The notes beneath the pieces were generated by a model, which ran no database searches, was not told the origin of the DNA, and saw nothing but the letters and a program-made list of their open reading frames with translations. Below, piece by piece: positions 42,202 to 51,514 of a stretch of 64,000 bases of DNA. The stretch comes from Flavobacteriales bacterium UBA2669 (GTDB lineage Bacteria; Bacteroidota; Bacteroidia; Flavobacteriales_E; Vicingaceae): the NCBI GenBank assembly GCA_002359215.1, contig DEMN01000007.1, positions 186,001-250,000 on the forward strand, written 5' to 3'. Made by a program: the position numbers and the translations under genes. The first letter of the stretch is position 1; each line of letters opens with the position of its first letter.

Positions 42202-44913
42202 TTAACTTACTAATGTGTTTTCAAATAATTTATCAATAATTGCAGTATGCCTTACCACGTGTGCTTTAGCTGAACCTGTTGCCGGAGCACCGCTTTCTGC
42301 CAATGAAATTACTTCTAAATTTAAGTGAGATAAATGCCTCATCATATGGCTCCATGCTCCCATATTTTCAGGTTCTTCTTGTGCCCAAATGATTTTTTTA
42401 GTTTTGTTGTATTTCTTTACTATTTCTTCAATTTGGTTGAATGGAAGCGGGTACAATTGCTCTAATCTTACTAAAGCAATATTTTCAGCATTTATATCTT
42501 CTTTTTTAGCTAATAAATCGTAGTAGAATTTACCTGTGCAGAACACTAAAGTATCTACATCTTTAGCTTTCGCAGTGGTATCATCAATTATTTCTTGGAA
42601 TTTTCCTTTTGCTAATTCATCTACGGTAGAAACGCATTTGGGATGTCTTAATAAACTTTTTGGAGTAAATACTACCAATGGTTTTCTAAAATTCCATTTT
42701 AATTGTCTTCTTAAAATATGGAAGAAATTCGCTGGAGTAGAGCAATTAGCCACTTGCATGTTGTCTTCTGCACAAAGTTGTAAGAACCTTTCCATTCTAC
42801 CACTAGAATGTTCTGCACCTTGTCCTTCATAACCATGAGGTAATAGCATCACCAATCCGTTTTGTGTTTTCCACTTTTCTTCGGCAGCACTTAAAAATTG
42901 ATCGATAATAATTTGAGCTCCGTTGTTAAAGTCTCCAAATTGTGCTTCCCAAATGGTTAATGCATTTGGACTAGCCATTGCATAACCATATTCAAAACCT
43001 AATACACCGTACTCAGAAAGTAAAGAATTATAGATGTATAAAGGAGCTTGGTCTTTTGAAATATTGTTTAGTGGAGTGTATTCTTCTTCAGAATCTTCTA
43101 CTTTAACAACTGCATGTCTATGAGAGAAAGTTCCTCTTTCTACATCCTGACCAGAAAAACGAATAGGGTGTTTATCTGCTAATAAAGTTGCATAAGCTAA
43201 TAGTTCGCCCATTGCCCAATCTAAGTTGTCATCTTTTATCATTTGTTTTCTCGCTTCAAAAAGTCGAGCAAGTTTGTTAATGAATTTTTTATCTTTGGGT
43301 AAACTGTTAATTTTATCGGCTAATGCTATCAATTTCTTTTTATCGTAAGAAGTATCAGGAGAGGTTAAAAAAGAATCCTCATCACTTACTTCAATACCTT
43401 GCCATGTTCTGTTTAAAAAGTGAGAAACAGTGGCTCTTTCAATTTGTTTGGCATCATCTAACCTTTCTTGCAATAATTGGTTAAACACACTTTCTTGTTC
43501 GGATGCTTTTTCTTTGCTGATAATTCCTTCACTAATTAATTTATCTAAATAAAGGTCTCTTGGATTTTTGTGTTTTCCAATGGCTTTGTATAATAGAGGC
43601 TGAGTAAATTTAGGTTCATCACCCTCATTATGACCATATTTTCTATATCCTAAAATATCGATAAATACGTCTTTATGGAAAGTCTGACGGTATTCAATTG
43701 CAAACTGTATTGCTTGAATTACGGCCTCTACATCATCTCCATTTACATGAAGAACAGGAGATAGAGTAACTTTAGCAACATCAGTACAATACGTGCTAGA
43801 ACGTCCGTCAATATAGTTGGTAGTAAAACCAATTTGGTTATTTACCACAATGTGTAAGGTTCCTCCAACTCTGTAACCATCTAATTGAGCCATTTGTACC
43901 ACTTCATACACTACTCCTTGCCCTGCAATGGCTGCATCACCATGAATAATGATAGGAACAACTTTCTTTTCGTCTTTTAAATAAGTGTCTAATTTTGAGC
44001 GGGTAATTCCTTCTACAACCGGTCCAACCGTTTCTAAGTGAGAAGGATTGGGAGCTAATGTCATATGAACATCATGTCCGCTATCGGTTTTTACATCGCA
44101 AGAATAACCCAAATGGTATTTTACATCACCATCAAAAAGGTTATCCTCATATTCTTTCCCTTCAAATTCACTAAAAATTTTCTCGTAGGTTTTATTAAAG
44201 ATGTTGGCTAACACATTTAACCTTCCTCTATGAGCCATTCCAATAATAAACTCTTTAATGCCGATGTCAGCACCTTTTTCAATAACAGCATCTAAAGCAG
44301 GAATAAGGGCTTCATTTCCTTCTAATGAGAAACGTTTCTGACCAACAAACTTGGTGTGTAAAAATTTCTCAAAAACTACTGCCTGATTGAGTTTATGTAG
44401 GATATGTTTTTTTTCTTTTTCAGAATATTTAGGTCTGTTTTTCAGTTCTAATTTTTCTCTAATCCAAGCTACCTCTTCCGGTTTTCTGATGTACATGTAT
44501 TCAATACCAATAGAATCACAATACGTTTGCTCTAAATGGTCAATAATGTCTTTCAATTTGGACGGACCAATACCAATTTCATTTCCAGCTTGAAAAACAG
44601 TTTCCAAATCAGCTTTTTCCAACCCATAGTTTTCAATGTCTAATGTAGGTCTGTAGGTTCTTCTGGCTCTAACAGGGTTAGTTTTGGTAAATAAATGACC
44701 TCTGGTTCGATAACCATCTATTAAGTTAATGACTTTAAATTCTTTTTGAAAACCTTCCGGAACATCGGTGTCGTAGTTTTTACGAGCAAATTCGAATCCT
44801 TCAAAAAATTTTCTCCATCCTTCCGAAACACTGTCAGGGTTATTGATGTATCGCTGGTAATAATCTTCAATTACAGCTCCATCTGCATTGCTTAAATAGG
44901 AATGTTTGTCCAT
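42202..44913 (-). CDS. sucA: 2-oxoglutarate dehydrogenase E1 component
   Basis: I chose ATG 44913 (MDKHSYLSNADGAVIEDYYQ), the family's usual N-terminus, over the longer frame from 44967. 903 residues. ThDP-binding and active-site segments: FIIGMAHRGRLNVLANIFNK, IIHGDAAIAGQGVVYEVVQM, GGTLHIVVNNQIGFTTN, GDDVEAVIQAI, GYRKYGHNEGDEPKFTQP; C-terminal transketolase-like AHGYEGQGAEHSSGRMERFL-type segment (LPHGYEGQGAEHSSGR). It decarboxylates 2-oxoglutarate to start succinyl-CoA formation. It has a consensus promoter 25 bp upstream. Confidence 0.96.
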   Translation of the reverse strand: MDKHSYLSNADGAVIEDYYQRYINNPDSVSEGWRKFFEGFEFARKNYDTDVPEGFQKEFKVINLIDGYRTRGHLFTKTNPVRARRTYRPTLDIENYGLEKADLETVFQAGNEIGIGPSKLKDIIDHLEQTYCDSIGIEYMYIRKPEEVAWIREKLELKNRPKYSEKEKKHILHKLNQAVVFEKFLHTKFVGQKRFSLEGNEALIPALDAVIEKGADIGIKEFIIGMAHRGRLNVLANIFNKTYEKIFSEFEGKEYEDNLFDGDVKYHLGYSCDVKTDSGHDVHMTLAPNPSHLETVGPVVEGITRSKLDTYLKDEKKVVPIIIHGDAAIAGQGVVYEVVQMAQLDGYRVGGTLHIVVNNQIGFTTNYIDGRSSTYCTDVAKVTLSPVLHVNGDDVEAVIQAIQFAIEYRQTFHKDVFIDILGYRKYGHNEGDEPKFTQPLLYKAIGKHKNPRDLYLDKLISEGIISKEKASEQESVFNQLLQERLDDAKQIERATVSHFLNRTWQGIEVSDEDSFLTSPDTSYDKKKLIALADKINSLPKDKKFINKLARLFEARKQMIKDDNLDWAMGELLAYATLLADKHPIRFSGQDVERGTFSHRHAVVKVEDSEEEYTPLNNISKDQAPLYIYNSLLSEYGVLGFEYGYAMASPNALTIWEAQFGDFNNGAQIIIDQFLSAAEEKWKTQNGLVMLLPHGYEGQGAEHSSGRMERFLQLCAEDNMQVANCSTPANFFHILRRQLKWNFRKPLVVFTPKSLLRHPKCVSTVDELAKGKFQEIIDDTTAKAKDVDTLVFCTGKFYYDLLAKKEDINAENIALVRLEQLYPLPFNQIEEIVKKYNKTKKIIWAQEEPENMGAWSHMMRHLSHLNLEVISLAESGAPATGSAKAHVVRHTAIIDKLFENTLVS

Positions 44914-44938
44914 ACCTTTGTCTTGATTTTTGAATAGA

Positions 44939-44968
44939 CAAAAGTAAATAAAATATCCGTTTAACAAA
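44939..44968 (-). promoter_or_regulatory. Bacteroidota-type promoter for sucA-odhB
   Basis: On the minus strand TTTG (44968-44965), 18 bp, then TACTTTTG (44946-44939). The same -33 form and spacing occur in the sdh promoter, so two TCA-cycle operons share nearly the same promoter layout. Confidence 0.72.
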
Positions 44969-45084
44969 GCTTAGAAGTCAGAAAAATTAGTGTTGTTAAA
45001 TGTTCTAAAAAATCATGATTTTAAAAATGTTGTTTCCTCTTTTTTGTCTAATTTTAGACATCAAAACGCAATAAAATTTTACCT

Positions 45085-46977
45085 ATGTCATTAAAAATTA
45101 ACTCTTTCGAAGCATATCAACAACAATATCAAAAAAGTATAGCAAACCCCGAAGTCTTTTGGGACGAAATTGCTGAAACTTTTCAGTGGAAAAAGAAGTG
45201 GGATAAAACACTAGAATGGGAGTTTAAAACACCATCGGTAAAATGGTTTGTAAATGGCAAATTAAACATAACCGAAAATTGTTTAGACAGGCATTTGGCA
45301 ACGCAATCCAACAAAACAGCTATTCTTTGGGAGCCTAACAATCCTAATGAGGAGGTTATAAAAATTACGTATAAAGAATTGCACAAAAAAGTGAGTGCTT
45401 TTGCCAATGTGTTGAAATGCAATGGAGCAAAAAAAGGAGATAGAATTTGTTTGTACATGCCTATGGTTCCTGAGTTGGCTATTGCTACTTTGGCTTGTGC
45501 CAGAATTGGAGCTATTCATTCGGTAGTATTTGCAGGTTTTTCTGCCAAAGCACTTGCCGACAGAATAAATGATGCTCAGTGTAATATTGTTATTTGCTCT
45601 GATGAATCGTATCGAGGGTCTAAAACCATCCCGATTAAAGCGGTGGTAGATGAAGCTTTACAGCAATGTACTTCGGTAACCAGCAACATTGTGTTGAAAA
45701 GAACAGGAGCTGAAGTTGCTTTTAATGACAACATAGACAAATGGTGGCACGATGAAATAGCAAAAGTAACTACTGATTGCCCTGCTGAGGTGATGGATGC
45801 TGAAGACCCTTTGTTTATTCTTTATACTTCGGGTTCTACCGGAAAACCTAAAGGAATTTTACACACTACCGGTGGCTATATGGTATTTGCTCAATATTCG
45901 TTTCAAAATGTTTTTCAGTATGAAAAAGACGATATTTATTGGTGTACAGCCGATATAGGTTGGATAACCGGACATTCCTATATTGTGTATGGTCCTTTAT
46001 TGGCGGGAGCAACAACAGTCATGTTTGAAGGTGTTCCTACTTGGCCCGATGCAGGCCGATTTTGGGAGATTGTTGCTAAACACAAAGTAAACATTTTTTA
46101 TACCGCACCAACAGCAATTAGGGCATTACAAGCGTGCGATTTGTCTTTTGTAACCCAACACGATTTATCGTCATTAAAAGTGTTGGGAAGTGTAGGAGAA
46201 CCCATTAACGATGAGGCGTGGGAATGGTACCACGAACATGTTGGTAAAGGCAAATGTCCTATTGTAGATACATGGTGGCAAACCGAAACAGGTGGAATTA
46301 TGATTTCTCCTTTGGGGAATTTGACGCCATTAAAACCATCTTACGCTACTTATCCCTTACCGGGAATTCAGCCTTGCATTGTAGATGCTGATGGTAATGA
46401 ACTGACTGAAACGGAAGTAGAAGGCAATTTGTGTATTAAATTTCCTTGGCCTTCTATGTTGAGAACCATTTACAACGACCACGAAAGATGTAAACAAACC
46501 TATTTTTCTACTTACGAAAACAAGTATTTTACAGGCGATGGCTGCCGCAGAGATGCAGATGGCATGTACAGAATTACGGGTAGGGTAGATGATGTGATTA
46601 ATGTTTCCGGACATCGTATGGGAACTGCTGAAGTAGAAGATGCGTTAGATACGCATGAATGTGTGGTGGAAACAGCAGTAGTAGGTTATCCGCACGATAT
46701 TAAAGGACAAGGGATTTATGCTTATGTAATTTGTGCCAAAGAAGTGGATGAAGACGAACTCCGCAAAGAACTGTTGGAGTTGGTAACCAAAGAAATTGGA
46801 CCAATTGCCAAGCCCGATAAAATACAGATAGTAAAAGACTTGCCCAAAACCCGCTCCGGGAAAATTATGCGTAGGATTTTGCGAAAAATTGCCGAAGGCG
46901 ACACCTCTAACTTAGGCGATACCAGCACCTTGCTCGACCCGGAAGTAGTAGAAAGTATTAAAAGAGGGAAGTTGTGA
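45085..46977 (+). CDS. acs: Acetyl-CoA synthetase
   Basis: 630 residues. Adenylate-forming motifs: FILYTSGSTGKPKGILHTTG (P-loop), WCTADIGWITGHSYIVYGPL, VDTWWQTETGGIMISP, KYFTGDGCRRDADGMYRITG, RVDDVINVSGHRMGTAEVED, and the C-terminal KTRSGKIMRRILRKIAEGD with the regulatory acetyl-lysine. It makes acetyl-CoA from acetate. Its TGA stop is overlapped by the GTG start of abiH. Confidence 0.97.
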   Translation: MSLKINSFEAYQQQYQKSIANPEVFWDEIAETFQWKKKWDKTLEWEFKTPSVKWFVNGKLNITENCLDRHLATQSNKTAILWEPNNPNEEVIKITYKELHKKVSAFANVLKCNGAKKGDRICLYMPMVPELAIATLACARIGAIHSVVFAGFSAKALADRINDAQCNIVICSDESYRGSKTIPIKAVVDEALQQCTSVTSNIVLKRTGAEVAFNDNIDKWWHDEIAKVTTDCPAEVMDAEDPLFILYTSGSTGKPKGILHTTGGYMVFAQYSFQNVFQYEKDDIYWCTADIGWITGHSYIVYGPLLAGATTVMFEGVPTWPDAGRFWEIVAKHKVNIFYTAPTAIRALQACDLSFVTQHDLSSLKVLGSVGEPINDEAWEWYHEHVGKGKCPIVDTWWQTETGGIMISPLGNLTPLKPSYATYPLPGIQPCIVDADGNELTETEVEGNLCIKFPWPSMLRTIYNDHERCKQTYFSTYENKYFTGDGCRRDADGMYRITGRVDDVINVSGHRMGTAEVEDALDTHECVVETAVVGYPHDIKGQGIYAYVICAKEVDEDELRKELLELVTKEIGPIAKPDKIQIVKDLPKTRSGKIMRRILRKIAEGDTSNLGDTSTLLDPEVVESIKRGKL

Positions 46978-48131
46978 ATAGGTTGGTGATAGTTGGTAAT
47001 GGCTTTGATATAGTTCATGAACTAGAAACAAAGTATGAGCATTTTCTAAAAGCCTATTTGATTAAGCACATTAAAAATTTAGAAATAAACCTAAACAAGG
47101 GGTCAATAGATAATTTGATTGAAGTTAAATATGTTGATAACTGCAGATTATATAACGGAGAAAAAGTAACAGATTTATTTGATGACTTTTCACTTAACCA
47201 ACTTTTAGAGAGTGAATATTTGTCTATTCAAAATAAATGGGAAAAAAGTAGTAATGGTTGGAATTATGGAATTACCGCTGAAAGAGGACAAAATTGTTTC
47301 ATTTCAATAATCATAAAATCAAGGCTTTTTGGAGAGTTAATTTCTGAAAGAAAATGGACGGATATAGAAAAAACTTATTTTGATATGTTAATTGACATGT
47401 TTAAAGAGTCTAAAGAAAAAAAGAGTTTTACTAACAAATATACTGTGTATGATTTGAACAAAGATTTTGATTTTCTAAAATCTAAAATTGTTGAATACTT
47501 AAATGAAGTTAATGAGTCTATACCAACAAACTTTAACTATAGTGGAGTTTTACATAAGTGTTTTGATATTCCTGAGCAAAAATATTTTAAACGATATATC
47601 AGTAATGGGAATTATGAAAATAACAAAAAACTCTATAATATAATTTTCGTCAATTTCAATTATACGAAATTATTAGAGTTATGCATAGTTAAATTAAAAG
47701 GGGTTAACCCTGATGTTAATGTTGAATATTTTCCTATACACGGTAGTTTAAACAATCCAGAAACTATTATTTTTGGATATGGAGATGACACAAATAAGCA
47801 TTATCAAGATTTGGAAGATGAAGATAATGAAGAATATTTGAAAAATATCAAAGCATTTTACTATCCTAATGAATCGCACTATAAAGATTTAATTAATACT
47901 TTGTATGGACAAGAATTTGATGTTTTTGTTATAGGTCATTCGCTTGGATTGTCTGATAGAGTGTTGTTAAAGACCATTTTTGAACATGAAAACTGTAAAG
48001 CTATAAAGTTGTTTCACAGAGGAAGTAAAGAAAGTCAGTTTTCTAAGAGAATTGCCTTATCGAGACATTTTACTGACAAAATAAAAATGAGAAGTAAAAT
48101 AGTAGATTATAGTGAAGAAGATATAATGTAA
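46974..48131 (+). CDS. abiH: AbiH-family abortive infection protein
   Basis: 385 residues. The start is GTG at 46974, inside the acs stop (GTGA), giving MNRLVIVGNGFDIVHELETK, the typical AbiH N-terminus. Other family segments: NIIFVNFNYTKLLELCIVKL, YFPIHGSLNNPETIIFGYGD, and FDVFVIGHSLGLSDRVLLKT. AbiH proteins block phage growth in lactococci by an unknown mechanism. The coding sequence is noticeably more AT-rich than acs. The 4-bp overlap suggests expression depends on acs translation. The next gene follows after 6 bp. Confidence 0.88.
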   Translation: MNRLVIVGNGFDIVHELETKYEHFLKAYLIKHIKNLEINLNKGSIDNLIEVKYVDNCRLYNGEKVTDLFDDFSLNQLLESEYLSIQNKWEKSSNGWNYGITAERGQNCFISIIIKSRLFGELISERKWTDIEKTYFDMLIDMFKESKEKKSFTNKYTVYDLNKDFDFLKSKIVEYLNEVNESIPTNFNYSGVLHKCFDIPEQKYFKRYISNGNYENNKKLYNIIFVNFNYTKLLELCIVKLKGVNPDVNVEYFPIHGSLNNPETIIFGYGDDTNKHYQDLEDEDNEEYLKNIKAFYYPNESHYKDLINTLYGQEFDVFVIGHSLGLSDRVLLKTIFEHENCKAIKLFHRGSKESQFSKRIALSRHFTDKIKMRSKIVDYSEEDIM

Positions 48132-48137
48132 AAGATT

Positions 48138-48743
48138 ATGAGTTTCGCAGTATCACAAATGATTCAAACTATTGAGAACAACAATTCGTTGCTCAGGAAG
48201 GAATCTGCGTTTACGCAACTCAAAAAGTATGAGGAAAGAAAACTCAATTACAAATTAAAGTTTGTAGATAAAAAGGTTAGTCCGGCAGAGCTGGAACGCA
48301 TAAAAAAACAAATTAGAACGGAATTTTTAGCAGAACGAAAACGCAATAATATTATTATTGTTACTGTTTTAGTGAGTGTTTTTGTTGTTTTGGGTTGGTC
48401 GGTAAATTATTTATTTTTTACTTCTACTCCAAAAGTAGTTACCGTTGATATTGAAGCAGAACAAGAACTCAATAAAAAATTCCATTTTTATATTAATGAT
48501 GGGTATAGCAGATTAAAAAAGAATGAATTTCACAATGCCATTTACCAATTTGAGTTGGCAACAAAAACTCGTCCTAATGATTTTAAAGCTAACATGGGAC
48601 TGACCTTAGCATTGCTTAAAAAATGTGCTATCACAAAAGAAGATTGCGACAAAGCGAAAAGTCAACAAACTATATTATTAACTCAATTCCCTGAAAAACA
48701 ACAAGAAATTGAGAATGAAATAGCGGTTTGGAGCGAAAAATGA
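48138..48743 (+). CDS. Single-pass membrane protein with TPR-like domain
   Basis: 201 residues; family not recognised. Residues 1-75 are charged and helical (LLRKESAFTQLKKYEERKLN, YKLKFVDKKVSPAELERIKK), one membrane helix is at about 76-98 (IIIVTVLVSVFVVLGWSVNY), and the C-terminal part (about 115-200) is TPR-like (FYINDGYSRLKKNEFHNAIY, TRPNDFKANMGLTLALLKK). Same strand as acs and abiH. Its position suggests it was the original neighbour of acs before abiH inserted; that is inference. Confidence 0.65.
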   Translation: MSFAVSQMIQTIENNNSLLRKESAFTQLKKYEERKLNYKLKFVDKKVSPAELERIKKQIRTEFLAERKRNNIIIVTVLVSVFVVLGWSVNYLFFTSTPKVVTVDIEAEQELNKKFHFYINDGYSRLKKNEFHNAIYQFELATKTRPNDFKANMGLTLALLKKCAITKEDCDKAKSQQTILLTQFPEKQQEIENEIAVWSEK

Positions 48744-48753
48744 CAATAACCTT

Positions 48754-48845
48754 TCTCCTTACGAAGCATAGCGGAGATAAGGAGTCTAGCTAATTAACCA
48801 ATACCTAAGTATGGGTCCCTAACCTTCACTGCGTTTTGTCAGGGA
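48754..48845. repeat. Inverted-repeat-rich spacer, REP-like
   Basis: CTCCTTA (48755-48761) pairs with TAAGGAG (48778-48784); inside it TCTCC and GGAGA (48754-48758, 48773-48777) form an alternative stem. A second pair is TCCCT (48816-48820) with AGGGA (48841-48845). No U-run follows, so it is not a classical terminator. It lies between convergent genes. Confidence 0.45.
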
Positions 48846-48875
48846 AAAGATAGAGAGGTTTTAAAAAATGTTTTT

Positions 48876-49238
48876 CTAATACTTATCTATAGATAACAAT
48901 ACTAAGGTACAAGCTTCTTCAGTAGCGATGCCTTTTTCTTCGGCTAATTTTTTTAATTCGGGGTTTTCTGTTCCGGGATTAAAAATAATACGTTTCGGGT
49001 GAATTTGGTTGACTACATAATCGTAATATTCTTTTTGTCGAGCCGGACCAACATATAAGGTAACAGTATCAATATCAGTTGGAGTAGGAGAATTAGTTAA
49101 AATTTCATGACCTTCAATTTCACCTTTTTTAATCCCAACCGGTACTACCTCATGTCCGTGTTGAGCCAATTTAGCAGTGGCTTTGTATGCGTATCGTTCA
49201 GGGTTTGGAGTTGCTCCTAATATCAATGTCTTTTTCAT
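48876..49238 (-). CDS. CoA-binding Rossmann-fold protein
   Basis: 120 residues. MKKTLILGATPNPERYAYKA is the nucleotide-binding start of the YccU/CoA_binding family; VVPVGIKKGEIEGHEILTNS, DTVTLYVGPARQKEYYDYVV, KRIIFNPGTENPELKKLAEE and ATEEACTLVLLSI complete the fold. These small proteins bind CoA esters; a precise role is unknown. Expressed alone on the minus strand. Confidence 0.85.
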   Translation of the reverse strand: MKKTLILGATPNPERYAYKATAKLAQHGHEVVPVGIKKGEIEGHEILTNSPTPTDIDTVTLYVGPARQKEYYDYVVNQIHPKRIIFNPGTENPELKKLAEEKGIATEEACTLVLLSIDKY

Positions 49239-49309
49239 TTTATTAGTTTAATAATTACACCATAAAATTACGCATTATCCTACTGTCAAAAATGTAAAAA
49301 AGCTTAAAA

Positions 49310-49380
49310 ATTAAACCACATAGATACATAGTTTTTATAGCTTATTGAGTTAAGGAATTTCTATATTACGATGTGGTTAA
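49310..49380. repeat. Short inverted-repeat element before gpmI
   Basis: AACCACAT (49314-49321) pairs with ATGTGGTT (49371-49378), with TAGATACATAG next to the left arm. It resembles the small CCACATAG...CTATGTGG-type intergenic repeats I recall from flavobacterial genomes, but only one copy is in this window. Confidence 0.4.
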
Positions 49381-49447
49381 TTGCTTAAAAAAGTAAAGGT
49401 CTAAAAAAATGAGCTTAACTTTGTCGAACTTACTATTTTCACATCCA

Positions 49448-50968
49448 ATGAATACAAAAAAAGTAGCTTTATTAATTTTGGATGGTTGGGGTTTGGGAGA
49501 CAAAACCAAATCAGACGCCATTTACAATGCCAATACCCCATTTTTTGATGCTTGTTTAGCAAAATATCCCCATGCTAAACTAAAAACCTTTGGTGGTTTT
49601 GTGGGTTTGCCTGAAGGACAAATGGGAAACTCAGAAGTGGGACATCTTAACATAGGAGCAGGAAGAGTAGTGTATCAAGATTTTGCTAAAATTAATAAAG
49701 CTGTTGAAGATAAAACCATTGATAAAAACCCTACTTTATTAGCTGCTTTTGAATACGTTAAAAAAAATAATGTAAGTGTTCATTTTATGGGATTGGTTTC
49801 CGATGGAGGTATTCATTCGCATCAAAAACATTTGTACCGATTGTGCGAAATGGCTCATCAACATCAATTAAATAAAGCCTTTGTGCATGCATTTACCGAT
49901 GGTAGAGATTGTGACCCCAAAAGTGGATTGGGTTTTATAGCGCAACTTCAAGAAAAAATTCGACATACCAATGTAAAGTTAGCTTCTGTAATAGGTAGGT
50001 ATTATGCTATGGATAGAGATAACCGTTGGGAACGTGTACAAAAAGCTTATAATTTGCTGGTAAAAGGAGAAGGGAAATCTACTCAAAATGTATTGCAAAG
50101 CATACAAGAAAGCTACATTAATAATATTACCGATGAATTTATTGAACCTACTATAGTGGTAGATGAAACAGGAAATCCTTTAGGAATTATTCAGCCGGAT
50201 GATGTGGTGATTTGTTTTAACTTTAGAACCGATCGTTGTAGAGAAATTACCATTGCACTAACGCAAGAAGACAAACACGAATGGAACATGAACACGCTTC
50301 CGCTGCATTATGTTACCATGACCAATTATGATAAGACGTTTAAAAATGTGCATGTTCTTTATGATAAAGATAATTTAACGAATACCTTGGGAGAAGTACT
50401 ATCTGCTCATAATAAAACCCAAATTCGTATTGCCGAAACAGAAAAATATCCCCATGTAACCTTCTTTTTTTCAGGAGGGAGAGAGGTGCCTTTTGATGGA
50501 GAAAAGAGAATTTTAATCGACTCGCCAAAAGTAGCGACTTACGATTTACAACCTGAAATGAGTGCTGAAGAAGTTACTCAAGCTATTCTTAATGAAATTA
50601 ATAATGACCCTGCGGATTTTATTTGTTTAAATTTCGCTAACCCCGATATGGTAGGGCATACAGGTGTTTATGAAGCCATTGTACAAGCAGTAGAAAAAGT
50701 GGATAATTGTGTGGAACGTATTGTAAATAGAGGAATAGAAAAAGGATATTCATTTATCATTATTGCCGATCATGGTAATGCTGATGTTGCTATTAATGCT
50801 GATGGCTCTCCAAATACGGCCCATTCCACCAATTTAGTGCCTTGTATCTTAATTGACAACCATTACAAAGCTATTGCGGATGGGAAATTAGCAGATATTG
50901 CCCCCACTATTTTAAAATTGATGGACATTGCTCAACCTATTGAGATGGATGGAGAGGTGTTGGTTTAA
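49448..50968 (+). CDS. gpmI: 2,3-bisphosphoglycerate-independent phosphoglycerate mutase
   Basis: I chose ATG 49448 (MNTKKVALLILDGWGLGDKT), the family's normal start; the longer frame from 49409 adds an unrelated 13 residues. 506 residues. Metal ligands and catalytic serine: LILDGWG, LPEGQMGNSEVGHLNIGAGR (phospho-Ser), MGLVSDGGIHSHQKHLY, HAFTDGRDCDPKSG, NFRTDRCREIT, IIADHGNADVAINADGSPNT and HSTNLVPCILI. It interconverts 2- and 3-phosphoglycerate in glycolysis. Confidence 0.96.
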   Translation: MNTKKVALLILDGWGLGDKTKSDAIYNANTPFFDACLAKYPHAKLKTFGGFVGLPEGQMGNSEVGHLNIGAGRVVYQDFAKINKAVEDKTIDKNPTLLAAFEYVKKNNVSVHFMGLVSDGGIHSHQKHLYRLCEMAHQHQLNKAFVHAFTDGRDCDPKSGLGFIAQLQEKIRHTNVKLASVIGRYYAMDRDNRWERVQKAYNLLVKGEGKSTQNVLQSIQESYINNITDEFIEPTIVVDETGNPLGIIQPDDVVICFNFRTDRCREITIALTQEDKHEWNMNTLPLHYVTMTNYDKTFKNVHVLYDKDNLTNTLGEVLSAHNKTQIRIAETEKYPHVTFFFSGGREVPFDGEKRILIDSPKVATYDLQPEMSAEEVTQAILNEINNDPADFICLNFANPDMVGHTGVYEAIVQAVEKVDNCVERIVNRGIEKGYSFIIIADHGNADVAINADGSPNTAHSTNLVPCILIDNHYKAIADGKLADIAPTILKLMDIAQPIEMDGEVLV

Positions 50969-51004
50969 AGAAGTTCAACGTTTGAGGTTTGAAGTTTAAT
51001 GACA

Positions 51005-51060
51005 ACGTCATTGCGATGCCATAGTGAAAGTTGAGTGTGTTGGAGCAGAAGCAATCTTTA
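51005..51060. repeat. Degenerate CGTCATTGCGA...GAAGCAATCT palindromic repeat
   Basis: ACGTCATTGCGATG at the left and AGAAGCAATCTTTA at the right are the recognisable ends of a palindromic intergenic repeat widespread in bacteria; the middle is degraded. It lies between gpmI and the convergent thioesterase gene. Confidence 0.5.
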
Positions 51061-51098
51061 TGTTTTAACCCCTTAAACTCATAAACTTTTACACTAAA

Positions 51099-51512
51099 CT
51101 AAATTTCCCACTCTTTTCCTGTTCTATAAACAGTACCTTTAAAAGCTCCAACCAACATACCATGTTGGTTAGTTACCGGAATGTTGTAAATGCCTATTTT
51201 GTTAGATAAATTTATCTCTGTAGCTTCAGCAAATAAGGTGTCGCCAACATTTACCGGATTAGGATAAGAAATAGAACATTCCAATGCTACACTTAATCTG
51301 CCATAAGCATTAGAAGCAAAAGCTAATGCACTATCTGCTAATGAAAAAGTTATTCCACCGTGTATAATGCCAAATCCATTGCACATCTCCGGTCTTACCG
51401 TCATTTTTAGTTGGCAATACCCTTCTTTTGACTCAATGACTTCGATGCCTAACCATTGGCTAAAAGCATCGGTTTCCATCATTTTATCTACTATTTTGTG
51501 TGTTTGTCCCAT
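51099..51512 (-). CDS. paaI: Hotdog-fold acyl-CoA thioesterase, PaaI type
   Basis: 137 residues. The hotdog active-site region reads MCNGFGIIHGGITFSLADSA, followed by LAFASNAYGRLSVALECSIS and NPVNVGDTLFAEATEI. PaaI hydrolyses stalled ring-hydroxylated phenylacetyl-CoA derivatives to free CoA. It lies 2 bp downstream of a PaaH-type dehydrogenase and after a PaaG-type hydratase, supporting this sub-family. The ring-1,2-epoxidase genes paaABCE are not in the window, so a general acyl-CoA clean-up role is also possible. Confidence 0.85.
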   Translation of the reverse strand: MGQTHKIVDKMMETDAFSQWLGIEVIESKEGYCQLKMTVRPEMCNGFGIIHGGITFSLADSALAFASNAYGRLSVALECSISYPNPVNVGDTLFAEATEINLSNKIGIYNIPVTNQHGMLVGAFKGTVYRTGKEWEI

Positions 51513-51514
51513 AA

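Noticed and set aside
44969..45084. Riboswitch before acs
   Set aside because: The spacer is short and AT-rich with no conserved structured motif that I recognise.
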